Positions 8,105 through 16,143 of a stretch of 23,724 nt of DNA are shown piece after piece (within the stretch, counting starts at the first letter, position 1; the number at the start of each line of letters is the position of its first letter). Where the stretch lies: contig CAYUTJ010000007.1 in NCBI GenBank assembly GCA_964447735.1, forward strand, positions 1-23,724, written 5' to 3'. Both the position numbers and the translations under genes were made by a program. The notes beneath the pieces were generated by a model, which worked only from the letters and a program-made list of their open reading frames with translations, was not told the origin of the DNA and did no database searches. This DNA is from CAYSYN01 sp964447735 (GTDB lineage Bacteria; Patescibacteriota; Minisyncoccia; Minisyncoccales; GBS-2).

Positions 8105-8322
8105 TATTTCTTATGGTATTTTTCTTCCCACAAATAAGCAATGTTAACGTTAACTCTATATTCTAATATCTTACCATTTTTTATCACCACACTCTGTCCT
8201 AAAATCTTAGCTCCAGTAACATTTCTTTTTTGCTTTGTAGCTACCTTAATCGCTTCTTTTAAAGCATCTTCAAAACTTTTTTTGGAAATTCCAATTATTT
8301 CTTTTATTTTTACAACAGCCAT
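8104..8322 (-). CDS. Dodecin-family small protein
   Basis: The protein has 72 residues and a strand-helix-strand-strand pattern. It opens with 'MAVVKIKEIIGISKKSFEDA' and a long amphipathic helix, has a 'NVTGAKILGQSVVIKNGKI' hairpin, and ends with a strand 'YRVNVNIAYLW'. Length and pattern match dodecins, which form dodecameric shells storing flavins (or CoA/FMN in some bacteria). The Trp that stacks on flavin in characterised dodecins (in 'VxWAEV'-like positions) appears to be Gly here, so ligand binding may differ. It follows glyQS by 31 nt and its TAG overlaps the GTG of the M16 gene. Confidence 0.82.
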   Translation of the reverse strand: MAVVKIKEIIGISKKSFEDALKEAIKVATKQKRNVTGAKILGQSVVIKNGKILEYRVNVNIAYLWEEKYHKK

Positions 8323-8353
8323 TTTTAATTTTTATTTTAGACGACCTTTAAAA

Positions 8354-9721
8354 TTAAGATTCCTCTAGCTTCTCTTTTAAAAAAGGAATCAAATTTTTTA
8401 TTTTTATCCTTTCTTGTTCCATTGTATCGCGATCTCTAACGGTAACATCTTCTTGTTTTAAAGTTTCAAAATCTATCGTGATGCAATAAGGAGTTCCAAT
8501 TTCATCTTGCCTTCTGTATCTTCTTCCAATAGATCCCACTTCATCGTATTGACAAACAAAATGAGGTTTTAACATTCGATAAATTTCTCTTGCTTTTTCG
8601 ACTAATTTTGGGTTTTTCTTGATTAGAGGTAATATTGCAACTTTTATTGGGGCTACTTTTTTATCTAATTTTAATAAAATTTCTATTTCTTTAGTCGGTT
8701 TTGTCGTTTTTGTTCTCCCTCCGGGAATTTCCTCAAAAGCATCGCAAAGAATGGCTAAAATCAATCTTTCAATCCCTAAAGTAGGTTCTATCACGAAGGG
8801 GAAATATTTCTTCTTTTTTTCTTCATCAAAATACTTCAAATCCTCACCCGAAAATTGAGAATGTCTTTTTAAATCATAATCTGTTCTATTGGCAATTCCG
8901 GCCAATTCTGACCAACCAAAAGGAAATTTGTATTCAATATCAACCGTCCTTTTTGCATAATGGGCTAAAGCTTCTTTTGGGTGTTCTTTTCTCCTTAAAT
9001 TTTCTTTTTTAATTCCCAAATCTAAGAAAAATTTTTCCCATTTATCTACCCAGATATCAAAATGTTTTTCATCTTCTCCAGGTTTAACAAAAAACTCAAT
9101 TTCAGCAATATCAAATTCTCGCAACCTAAAAATAAAATCTCCTGGGGTAATTTCGTTTCTAAAACATCTTCCAATTTGAGCAATTCCAAAAGGAAGTTTT
9201 AATCTCATTGAATTTAAAACATTTTTAAAATTCACAAACATTGATTGAGCAGTCTCTGGTCTCAAATAAGTCTGATGGGTCTTATCTTCCACAGGTCCCA
9301 AAAATGTCTTAAACATTAGATTGAAAACTCTTGGTCTTGTAAAATTTTTAGATCCGCAATTCGGACATTGATTTTTCTCTTTGGCTTTTCCTTGGCCTAA
9401 AAATTTCCCTTCTGCTAAATGGTCTGCTCTGTATCTTTTATGGCAATTTTTACACTCAATCAAAAAATCAGTAAAATGCTCTAAATGTCCAGAAGCTTGC
9501 CAAACTCTAGGATGCATCAAACAAGATCCTGAAATCAAAACTACATTTTCTTCTTCTAAAACAAACTTTTTTATCCAAAAGTTAATTATATTTTGTCGCA
9601 TTAAAGCTCCTAAAGGTCCTAAATCATAAACTCCTTCAATTCCTCCGTAAATTTCAGAAGACTGAAAAATAAAACCTCTTCTTTTTGCTAAAGAAACTAT
9701 TTTTTCCATTAAATTTTCCAT
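8354..9721 (-). CDS. glyQS: Glycyl-tRNA synthetase, homodimeric class II type
   Basis: The protein has 455 residues and is the single-chain alpha2-type GlyRS, not the GlyQ/GlyS heterotetramer. Visible: 'RRGFIFQSSEIYGGIEGVYDLGPLG' region (14-38); a zinc-like insertion C90-x2-C93 ... C119-x2-C122; 'TYLRPETAQSMFVNF' (151-165); class II motif 2 around FRNE (187-190) with 'PGDFIFRLREFDIAE'; motif 3 'EPTLGIERLILAIL' (312-325); and a C-terminal anticodon-binding domain ('VAILPLI...YDEVGSIGRRYRRQDEIGTPYCI'). Its ATG lies one nucleotide after the stop of the 550-residue surface protein (TGA-T-ATG), so the two are co-translated. Confidence 0.97.
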   Translation of the reverse strand: MENLMEKIVSLAKRRGFIFQSSEIYGGIEGVYDLGPLGALMRQNIINFWIKKFVLEEENVVLISGSCLMHPRVWQASGHLEHFTDFLIECKNCHKRYRADHLAEGKFLGQGKAKEKNQCPNCGSKNFTRPRVFNLMFKTFLGPVEDKTHQTYLRPETAQSMFVNFKNVLNSMRLKLPFGIAQIGRCFRNEITPGDFIFRLREFDIAEIEFFVKPGEDEKHFDIWVDKWEKFFLDLGIKKENLRRKEHPKEALAHYAKRTVDIEYKFPFGWSELAGIANRTDYDLKRHSQFSGEDLKYFDEEKKKKYFPFVIEPTLGIERLILAILCDAFEEIPGGRTKTTKPTKEIEILLKLDKKVAPIKVAILPLIKKNPKLVEKAREIYRMLKPHFVCQYDEVGSIGRRYRRQDEIGTPYCITIDFETLKQEDVTVRDRDTMEQERIKIKNLIPFLKEKLEES

Positions 9722-9722
9722 A

Positions 9723-11375
9723 TCACTTAACGATTGCTTTTTCTTCGGTTATTGTAGGATCGTCCTTTAAATAAGTTGTGAGAGCCTTTGCTTTAACTTC
9801 AATTGTTTTTTCAGCCCAAGTATCCTGGCCTGAAACCAAAAGTTCTCCTATTAAAGTAGGCATTTCTCCTTTATCGTTTTTTGTAGGTAAAAGAGCAATT
9901 TGAAAAGCTAAACTTTTAGTTTCTTCTGGGTTTAATTCATCAACTGCCCATAAAATTTCCCTCGAATCTTGATCAAAAGAGAATTTTGAAACCTCAGATT
10001 CTGGAAAAACTTTTCCAGTCAAAGAAACATTTTCTGGTAAAGTGGCTTTAAGTTTTAAATCTTTAAACTTTGAATAAGAACTTTCAACTTTCCAAATTAT
10101 TGTATAAGTTGTGGTTGCTCCAACTTCTGGTGGTAGAGGACCTGAATTTCCAAAAACCTCATCTTCAAAATAACCTTTTTGAGAAACCAAAAGTTTTGAA
10201 ACGATTTTAGTTACAAACTCTTCTCTCACTTGAGAGATTAAAATCTTATTTTTAACAAATGGGTTTCTTGTCCTTCCCAAATAATCTTTCAATTTTATCC
10301 AAAACTCAACTTTTCCCTCTTCCATCGGTTGCAAAAGCTGAAGTTTGGGATTCTTTTTCCAATCAAAAACTATTGAATTGTCGCCTATTTGATAATTTCC
10401 GGTTTCAGTTTTTATCGTATCGAAATCAAAAAAATCCCCTTCTAGCTGACAAATTAGAAAAAGATTTTTAAAATCCTCATCCCCAATGTTTTTAAAATAG
10501 ATTTCATAGTGTAACCATTCACCAGGTGAAGCTACGTATTCAGGATTTCCATTAATTTCTTGCCTTATGAAAATTGAAGGTTTCACTAGCTGAAGACCTT
10601 TTTCTATCTCTTTCAAAGCCACAAAATTTCCGTTTTGGATAATCCCTAATCTTGCTCTAAAAATTTTAGCTTCTCCCACGTCTCCATAAATTTTTCCTGA
10701 TATTTCAATTCTTCCTCCTTCAAATTTATTCAAAACGGGCACTTTCCATTCTTTCTGATCTAAAGCTTCAGGTGAAGATTTTATAAACTCAAATCCAGAA
10801 GGCCAGTCAGCTTGAATTCTTAAATTTTCAAGGACTGAATCTATGTTAGAAAAGTACAAAATTTTGAAAGAAAATGGCTTTTGAGGTTCAATTTGGTTTG
10901 GGAGATCAAATTCAAAAGTAAAAGGAACTGATTTGATTTTAGTAGAAATAGAAGTTTCTGAAACATACCTTGCTTTCAAGTTCTTTGGGCGATAACTTAA
11001 GGAAACCTTTGCAATTTTTGTATCTCCTTCTTTACCGAAAAGTTTTACCCTAAAAGAAAAAGTTCTCTCTTCTCCAGGATAAATTGCTTCCCCTAATTCT
11101 TCTTTTAATATTTTTCTTTCTATAAAACCTTCTTCTGTTTGAGAATTCTCGGGAAATTCAAAAATTAACTCTGGTTCTTCCAATCTAAAATTCCCGTTAT
11201 TTTTATACCTTATCAAATACTCAATTTCCTCTCCTACGTTAGCTTCTGTAGGCCCTAAAATTTCTAATTTTAAAACTTCCTTTGAATAGGTGTTTTTTCT
11301 CCAGATGATTACTCCATAAATGGCCAACCCTAAAAGAAAAATCAAAATGAAAATTTTATATAGTTTAAGTTTCAT
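9723..11375 (-). CDS. Membrane-anchored extracytoplasmic protein with repeated beta-sandwich (DUF11-like) domains
   Basis: The protein has 550 residues. A short basic N-terminus and one membrane segment (residues ~6-25) act as an uncleaved anchor; the rest is predicted to be outside. The exterior looks like a string of Ig-like/DUF11-like beta domains, with repeated pieces such as 'VGEEIEYLIRYKNNGN' (~48-63), 'FEFDLPNQIEPQKPFSFKI' and 'ASPGEWLHYEIYFKNIGDEDF' (~282-302), then 'VGATTTYTIIWKVES'. These match the pattern of conserved-repeat adhesin or surface-scaffold proteins ('EYxIxYxNxG'). There are no catalytic motifs, and I infer a surface role only. The ATG overlaps the end of recO by 11 nt and glyQS follows 1 nt after the stop. 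Confidence 0.75.
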   Translation of the reverse strand: MKLKLYKIFILIFLLGLAIYGVIIWRKNTYSKEVLKLEILGPTEANVGEEIEYLIRYKNNGNFRLEEPELIFEFPENSQTEEGFIERKILKEELGEAIYPGEERTFSFRVKLFGKEGDTKIAKVSLSYRPKNLKARYVSETSISTKIKSVPFTFEFDLPNQIEPQKPFSFKILYFSNIDSVLENLRIQADWPSGFEFIKSSPEALDQKEWKVPVLNKFEGGRIEISGKIYGDVGEAKIFRARLGIIQNGNFVALKEIEKGLQLVKPSIFIRQEINGNPEYVASPGEWLHYEIYFKNIGDEDFKNLFLICQLEGDFFDFDTIKTETGNYQIGDNSIVFDWKKNPKLQLLQPMEEGKVEFWIKLKDYLGRTRNPFVKNKILISQVREEFVTKIVSKLLVSQKGYFEDEVFGNSGPLPPEVGATTTYTIIWKVESSYSKFKDLKLKATLPENVSLTGKVFPESEVSKFSFDQDSREILWAVDELNPEETKSLAFQIALLPTKNDKGEMPTLIGELLVSGQDTWAEKTIEVKAKALTTYLKDDPTITEEKAIVK

Positions 11376-12084
11376 TTTCTATTAAAAAATTAAAATATTT
11401 TTCAGAAAGCAAAAACGCTAAATTCAAAGTTTCTTTTTCTATTCTTAACTTTTCCAAAAGATTAACCTTCCTTTTCAATAGAATTTTTAAAAGTTTAATT
11501 GAATTTTGATCAATTCTCTTTCCAATTTTAACATTTTTGAAACATTCCTCGCAAATTAAACTTCCTAAAGAAAAATCAAAATAAAAATTAACCCTTTCTT
11601 TTTTCCGGCAAGAAGAACAAAAATTGAGTTGAGGTTGATAACCTAAAAGGGAAATAAGGTTCCAAAAAAAATAAAGATACAAAACCTTTTCCCTATCAAA
11701 AATAGAAGAATTTAACTTTGAAAATGTCTCTTTTATTAACTGATAAATTCTCTCTTCTTTCTCTTCCCCTTTGATTAAAGAGTCCAAAATCTCAGAGATT
11801 TTAAAGGCTATGCTCAACTTTTTCAAATTCCTTTTTAAGTTTTTAAATTTTTCGAGAGGTTGAACCCCTACTAATCTTTTTTGAAACTTACCTTCTACAA
11901 ATTCAACTTGGGAAAAGGAAAAAATTTCCATTCCCCATCTCAGTTTTGAAGAAATTTTTCTAACACTTTTTCCCAAAAGTTCAATTCTTCCAAAATCTTT
12001 ACTGAAGATTGAAAAAATTTTATCAGCCTCCCCCAATTCCCTTTCTTTAAAAATAAATCCAACTGTTGTTTGATGTAAAAACAT
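11365..12084 (-). CDS. recO: DNA repair protein RecO
   Basis: The protein has 239 residues. RecO works with RecR (and RecF) to load RecA onto SSB-coated single-stranded DNA and to anneal strands. Visible: an N-terminal OB-fold start with 'GFIFKERELGEADKIFSIFSKDFGRIELLGKSVRK' features (9-43: GEAD, FGR, KSVRK), 'FVEGKF', a helical middle (~90-145), and a C-terminal four-cysteine zinc site C156-x2-C159 ... C178-x2-C181. The length is typical. The ATG directly abuts the stop of the 134-residue gene (TAAATG), and its end overlaps the next gene by 11 nt. Confidence 0.94.
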   Translation of the reverse strand: MFLHQTTVGFIFKERELGEADKIFSIFSKDFGRIELLGKSVRKISSKLRWGMEIFSFSQVEFVEGKFQKRLVGVQPLEKFKNLKRNLKKLSIAFKISEILDSLIKGEEKEERIYQLIKETFSKLNSSIFDREKVLYLYFFWNLISLLGYQPQLNFCSSCRKKERVNFYFDFSLGSLICEECFKNVKIGKRIDQNSIKLLKILLKRKVNLLEKLRIEKETLNLAFLLSEKYFNFLIENET

Positions 12085-12489
12085 TTAGGCTGGGAAGTTT
12101 TTTTCAAATTTTTCCAAAAATTTTTTCATCTGTTGTATTTCTTTTTTTCTTGGCCAAGAAGCCCACTTTTCTTCTTTCTCAAGTTGTTTTTTTATCCTAT
12201 TGTAATCTTTTTTAGACAAATAACTTTTCTTTTCGCCCCAATATTTTTGAAAAAATTCATTTAAAATTTTGTCTCTTTTGTCTGTATAGCCTCGCCAAAT
12301 TTCTTTCAACATTTCGTAACCTTCACGGCTCCTAGTTGCCCACCTTTTTACTTCTTCTTTTTTAATATAAGATCTTTTCTCAAAGGGAGAAGTTGGTTTT
12401 TCTTCTGGAGAAGGTTGAGGGGCTTTTGGTCTCTGAGGAACTCTTTCGCCTCTCTGAGGTTGAGGTTTAAAAGAGGGAGTTTGAGGCAC
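12085..12489 (-). CDS. Hypothetical basic protein with proline-rich N-terminus
   Basis: The protein has 134 residues and I do not recognise its family. The first ~40 residues are disordered and rich in Pro, Gln, Arg and Glu ('KPQPQRGERVPQRPKAPQP'). The rest is charged and helical with several Trp residues ('RWATRSREGYEMLKEIWRGY', 'FFQKYWGEKKSYL', 'EEKWASWPRKKEIQQM'), possibly a small coiled or RNA-binding unit. There is no signal peptide or membrane segment. The GTG start overlaps the ileS stop (TAGTG) and the stop abuts the recO ATG, so it is translationally coupled on both sides, which supports it being real. A role linked to ileS or recO is only guilt by association. Confidence 0.7.
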   Translation of the reverse strand: MPQTPSFKPQPQRGERVPQRPKAPQPSPEEKPTSPFEKRSYIKKEEVKRWATRSREGYEMLKEIWRGYTDKRDKILNEFFQKYWGEKKSYLSKKDYNRIKKQLEKEEKWASWPRKKEIQQMKKFLEKFEKNFPA

Positions 12490-15400
12490 TATTTTTTAAT
12501 GAAAATTAAAACTTCTTTTTCTTCGACCTTTATTTTAAATTCAAAATCAAACTTTTTAGGTTTTTTAAAAACAACTTTTTTAATTTTTCCTTCTTTTTGG
12601 ATTTTTTCTCTGTATTTCTTGAGAAGAGAAATTATCTCGCTTTCTCCTTCAAAGAAAACGATAATTTTTTGAGTTGGCTTTAAATTCTCTAATTTTCTTT
12701 TTTGTTGAATTTGTCTAATTATTTCCCTCAAAATTCCCTCTTCTTTTAACTCTTTTGTTATTTTTGTATCCAATTTAAACTTTTTTCCAAAAGAAATTTT
12801 TTTAACGTTAACCTCTTCTTTAATTAATTCTAATAAATCTGGGTATTTTTTTAATGAATAATCGTTGATTATCAACTCGCTTAACGGTTGTCTAACTTTT
12901 ATTTTAACTTTAGCTCTTTCAGCTAAAGCCCTGGCAACAATTTCTCTTGTTCTTTCCATTTTTCTTTCTAAAATTTTGTCAATCATTTTTTTGTTCTCTC
13001 TTGGCCAGTTTTCAAGATGGACAGATTTTTTTGTTTTATAATTTAAATTTTGAACTCTCTGGAAAATCTCCTCGCTCAAAAAAGGTATGAAGGGAGCCGT
13101 CAACTTAGAAAGAGTAATGAGAACAAAACCTAAAACTTGAGAGGCTTTTTTCAGCTCTAACTTAGTTTTTGGGTTTTGAAATCTCTTTCTCGACCTCCTG
13201 ATATACCAAAGAGAAAGATCATTAACTACAAAATTTTCAATTCTCCTTGCAGCAAAAGTAACATCGAAATTATCTAATCTCTTATTAACTTCTCTAATAA
13301 GGTTGTTTAATCTTGAAAGAATCCATTTATCGAGGAGATTTGCAGCTTTAGGAACTTTTGGAATTGATTCTCTAATTTTTCGAGGAACGTAAGTTTCGAA
13401 AAATTGAAAACAATTCCAGAAAATTAAAATAAATTTTTTAAAAATTTCTTTGACATCTCTTTCAGAAAATAATTTTGGATCCCCCGGTTGATTGATTGTG
13501 AAAAAGTACCACCTTGTAGCATCGGCTCCATATTTTCCAAGAATGAACCAAGGGTCAACAACATTCCCTTTTGATTTTGACATTTTTTCTCCTTTTTCAT
13601 CTAAAACATGGCCTAGAGAAATGACATTTTTGTATGAAGGACCAAAACCCAAAAGAGTAGAAATTGCCAAAAGGGTATAAAACCAACCTCTTGTCTGATC
13701 TATTCCTTCTGCAATGTAGTCTGCAGGAAAAAGTTTGGGGGGAATCAATTTTTGACTTTTGCCTTTTAACTTTTGATCTTTCTCAAAGGGCCAATGGCAT
13801 TGAGCAAAAGGCATTGCTCCAGAGTCAAACCAACAATCAATAACATCTAGAACTCTTTCCATTAAACTATTACATTCTTTACAGTAAAATTTCACTTTAT
13901 CTATATAGGGTCTATGCAAATCAATTTCTAAATTCTCATCGTTTAAAGGAATTCTTTTATATTCAATTTTTCTCAATTCTCCTATTTTTATTACTCCTTT
14001 TTTGATTCTCTCTTTCAAAATATCTTCATTTTTCTTTCCCTTTAAAATTCCCTCCAAAATCCATAGAGGGTCTCCGTGAGAAACAATCAAGATATTCCTT
14101 CCTTGATATTTTCTTTCGACGTCTTCAATAAAATTAAGCATCCTTTTTTTAACATCGAACCAATTCTCTCCTCCCTTAGGCTTTTTTGAACTTTTTTTAA
14201 ACTTTTCTAAAGTATCGGGGAATTCTCTAAAATATTCTTTTTTCAATCTTCCACAAAAATCTCCATAATTTATATCTCTTAGCCTTTTATCAAAAATTAT
14301 TTTTATTGAAAGAGCTTTTGCAATAATTTGGGCAGTTTGTTTTGTCCTTAAAAAATCAGAAGAAAATATCAAATCAATCTTCTCTTTTCTGAGTCTTTTA
14401 ATTAACTTTTTAATTTGCTCTTTCCCTTTTTTTGTCAGGGGGTATTCTTTTGTTGATTTTTCCCAAATTTGGATTCTATCTTTAAATTTCACTTGAAGTT
14501 CGGATTCTCCATGTCTCAAGAGAAAATATTTATTTTTAGAAAATTTCTTCGATAATAACTCTTTTATTGAGCCTATAACTTCGATTCTTTTGCAGTTTTT
14601 GCATTGCCAAACAGGCAAAGGAGTTCCCCAATATCTTTCTCGGGATAACGCCCAATCTTTCACTTCTTTTAGCCACTCCCCAAATCTTCCTTTTTTAATG
14701 TAAGAAGGAACCCAATTAATTTTTTGGTTATTTTTTATTAACTCTTTTTTAATTTTCGTCATCTTAATAAACCAACTTTTCTTTGCATAATAGAGCAAGG
14801 GAGTTTTGCAGCGCCAACAGAAAGGATAATCATGTTCGTAAATTTCTTCTTTAAGTAAAAGTCCTCTTTTTTTTAGATCTTCAATGATTAGGGGATCAGC
14901 TTTTTTAACAAATAAATCTTTAAATTTCCCAACTTCTTCTTTAAACTTCCCTTCTTCATTTACATTCAAAATAATTGGAAATTTTTTATTTTTACTTTTT
15001 GCGTTTTCTTTTTTTATCAATTCCATATCTTCCTCTCCAAAAGCTGGAGCAATGTGCACCAAACCCGTTCCTTCTTCCAAAGTGACAAAATCGGCTCCCA
15101 AAACTTCCCAAATTCTATCTGTCTTTTGGGGTTTGTAAAAATCAAAAGGAGGTTCATATTCCAAACCAATCAACTCTTTCCCTTTCATTTCTTTTATTAT
15201 TTCTCCATTAAAATCTAAAACTTTGGCTCTCTCTTTTGCCAAAATCAAAAATTCGTTATTGATTTTTAATTCCACATAATCGAATTTGCAATTTACAGCG
15301 ACAGCTACATTTCCTGGTAAAGTCCAGGGAGTAGTTGTCCAAATTAAAAAAGAGGCGTTAGGTTTTAAGTTATGAGTTTTTGGATTTTTAATTCTGAATT

Positions 15401-16007
15401 TAACATAAATTGCAGGCTCTTTTATTTTCTTGTATCCCTGAGCTACTTCATGGGAAGAAAGGGGAGTTTGACAACGGGGACAATATGCTACAACCTTAAA
15501 ATCTTGGTACAAAAGTCCTTTTTCCCAAATTTTTTTCAAAATAAACCAGAGAGTTTCGATGTACTTTGGGTCATAAGTGATATAAGGATTTTTCAAATCT
15601 AGCCAATAGCCTATTCTTTCAGTCAATTTCTCCCAAACTTTTTTATATTCCCAGACTGATTTTTTGCACTCTTTGTTAAACTTTGAAATTCCAAATTTCT
15701 CAATTTCTTTTTTATTTTTAAACCCAAATTTCTTTTCAATCTGAAGTTCAACGGGTAAACCATGGGTATCCCAACCTGCTTTCCTCTCTACTTTAAAACC
15801 TTTCATTGTCCTATAGCGACAAATAATGTCTTTGAAAACTCTACTTAAAACATGATGAAGTCCTGGAGGAGCATTCGCAGTTGGAGGTCCTTCGTAAAAA
15901 ACAAAATTTTTCGCTTTTTTCCTTTGGGAAATTGACTTTTCAAAAATTTTATTTACTTTCCAAAACTTCAAGATTTTCTCTTCTAATTTTGGCAGATTCG
16001 CTTGCAT
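12489..16007 (-). CDS. ileS: Isoleucyl-tRNA synthetase with inserted histidine-phosphatase domain
   Basis: The protein has 1172 residues; ordinary IleRS has roughly 930-1050. It charges tRNA-Ile and edits Val. Order of parts: class I signature in swapped form, GLHH at 49-52 ('PPGLHHVLSR'); CP1 editing domain with the Thr-rich 'WTTTPWTLPGN' (223-233) and 'HIAPAFGEED' with the editing Asp at 327; 'CWRCKTPLLYYA' (397-408); 'WALSRERYWGTPLPVW' (452-467); zinc-ribbon half CKNC (469-472); a phosphoglycerate-mutase-like domain (~490-680); the second ribbon half CKEC (709-712); 'DCWFDSGAMPFA' (724-735); KMSKS at 808-812; and the anticodon-binding domain. The layout is type-2 (eukaryote/archaea-like). 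The ATG has only a weak GGAAA upstream. It is the first gene of the long minus-strand string. Confidence 0.97.
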   Translation of the reverse strand: MQANLPKLEEKILKFWKVNKIFEKSISQRKKAKNFVFYEGPPTANAPPGLHHVLSRVFKDIICRYRTMKGFKVERKAGWDTHGLPVELQIEKKFGFKNKKEIEKFGISKFNKECKKSVWEYKKVWEKLTERIGYWLDLKNPYITYDPKYIETLWFILKKIWEKGLLYQDFKVVAYCPRCQTPLSSHEVAQGYKKIKEPAIYVKFRIKNPKTHNLKPNASFLIWTTTPWTLPGNVAVAVNCKFDYVELKINNEFLILAKERAKVLDFNGEIIKEMKGKELIGLEYEPPFDFYKPQKTDRIWEVLGADFVTLEEGTGLVHIAPAFGEEDMELIKKENAKSKNKKFPIILNVNEEGKFKEEVGKFKDLFVKKADPLIIEDLKKRGLLLKEEIYEHDYPFCWRCKTPLLYYAKKSWFIKMTKIKKELIKNNQKINWVPSYIKKGRFGEWLKEVKDWALSRERYWGTPLPVWQCKNCKRIEVIGSIKELLSKKFSKNKYFLLRHGESELQVKFKDRIQIWEKSTKEYPLTKKGKEQIKKLIKRLRKEKIDLIFSSDFLRTKQTAQIIAKALSIKIIFDKRLRDINYGDFCGRLKKEYFREFPDTLEKFKKSSKKPKGGENWFDVKKRMLNFIEDVERKYQGRNILIVSHGDPLWILEGILKGKKNEDILKERIKKGVIKIGELRKIEYKRIPLNDENLEIDLHRPYIDKVKFYCKECNSLMERVLDVIDCWFDSGAMPFAQCHWPFEKDQKLKGKSQKLIPPKLFPADYIAEGIDQTRGWFYTLLAISTLLGFGPSYKNVISLGHVLDEKGEKMSKSKGNVVDPWFILGKYGADATRWYFFTINQPGDPKLFSERDVKEIFKKFILIFWNCFQFFETYVPRKIRESIPKVPKAANLLDKWILSRLNNLIREVNKRLDNFDVTFAARRIENFVVNDLSLWYIRRSRKRFQNPKTKLELKKASQVLGFVLITLSKLTAPFIPFLSEEIFQRVQNLNYKTKKSVHLENWPRENKKMIDKILERKMERTREIVARALAERAKVKIKVRQPLSELIINDYSLKKYPDLLELIKEEVNVKKISFGKKFKLDTKITKELKEEGILREIIRQIQQKRKLENLKPTQKIIVFFEGESEIISLLKKYREKIQKEGKIKKVVFKKPKKFDFEFKIKVEEKEVLIFIKK
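13968..14540 (-). other. Histidine phosphatase (PGM-like) domain embedded in IleRS
   Basis: Residues ~490-680 of IleRS. All branch-1 histidine phosphatase motifs are present in order: phospho-acceptor 'LLRHGESE' (R498, H499); 'SSDFLRTKQTAQ' (R554); the acid/base loop 'LRDINYGDFCGR' (576-587); 'GGENWFDVKKRM' (612-623); and 'IVSHGDPLW' (H644). The active site therefore looks intact. The domain is flanked by the two CxxC halves of a zinc ribbon (469-472 and 709-712), so it sits in a loop of the ribbon, in the same frame and with the same AT-rich composition as the synthetase. The substrate is unknown. Confidence 0.93.
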
Positions 16008-16048
16008 ATTTTTTCCAGAATATCATTTTATCTTATTTTTTTCAAAAT

Positions 16049-16071
16049 AAAAAGAGTTTTTGGCTCTTTTT
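16049..16071 (-). terminator. AT-rich hairpin with T-tract upstream of ileS
   Basis: On the minus strand AAAAAGAG, a 7-nt loop and CTCTTTTT form an 8-bp stem followed by ATTTTG. It lies 42 nt before the ileS ATG and after the small membrane protein gene. It could end the argS-side transcript or, if transcription starts at the TATAAT at 16091-16096, act as a leader attenuator for ileS. The stem is mostly A-U and therefore weak. Confidence 0.4.
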
Positions 16072-16090
16072 GCTTTTCAGTTTACTTAAA

Positions 16091-16096
16091 ATTATA
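16091..16096 (-). promoter_or_regulatory. Candidate -10 box for ileS
   Basis: TATAAT on the minus strand, 83 nt before the ileS ATG and directly downstream of two palindromes. No good -35 is seen at 16-18 nt. If used, the leader would contain the hairpin at 16049-16071. Confidence 0.3.
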
Positions 16097-16101
16097 TCCC
16101 T

Positions 16102-16142
16102 GCCAAAATTTTTGGCGAGACTCGCTTGATTTCAATCAAGCG
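16102..16142. repeat. Two adjacent palindromes between ileS and the membrane protein gene
   Basis: 16102-16116 is GCCAAAA-T-TTTTGGC (7-bp arms). 16123-16142 is CGCTTGATT-TC-AATCAAGCG (9-bp arms), perfectly matched. They are separated by 6 nt. Such perfect arms in an otherwise low-complexity spacer suggest a protein-binding site, a structured RNA leader or a dispersed repeat unit; the sequence alone cannot decide. Confidence 0.55.
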
Positions 16143-16143
16143 G

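Noticed and set aside
12489..16007. Chimeric assembly as the cause of the phosphatase insertion in IleRS
   Set aside because: The frame is continuous across both borders, composition does not change, and the flanking zinc-ribbon halves are intact and in order; a misjoin would be unlikely to keep all of this.
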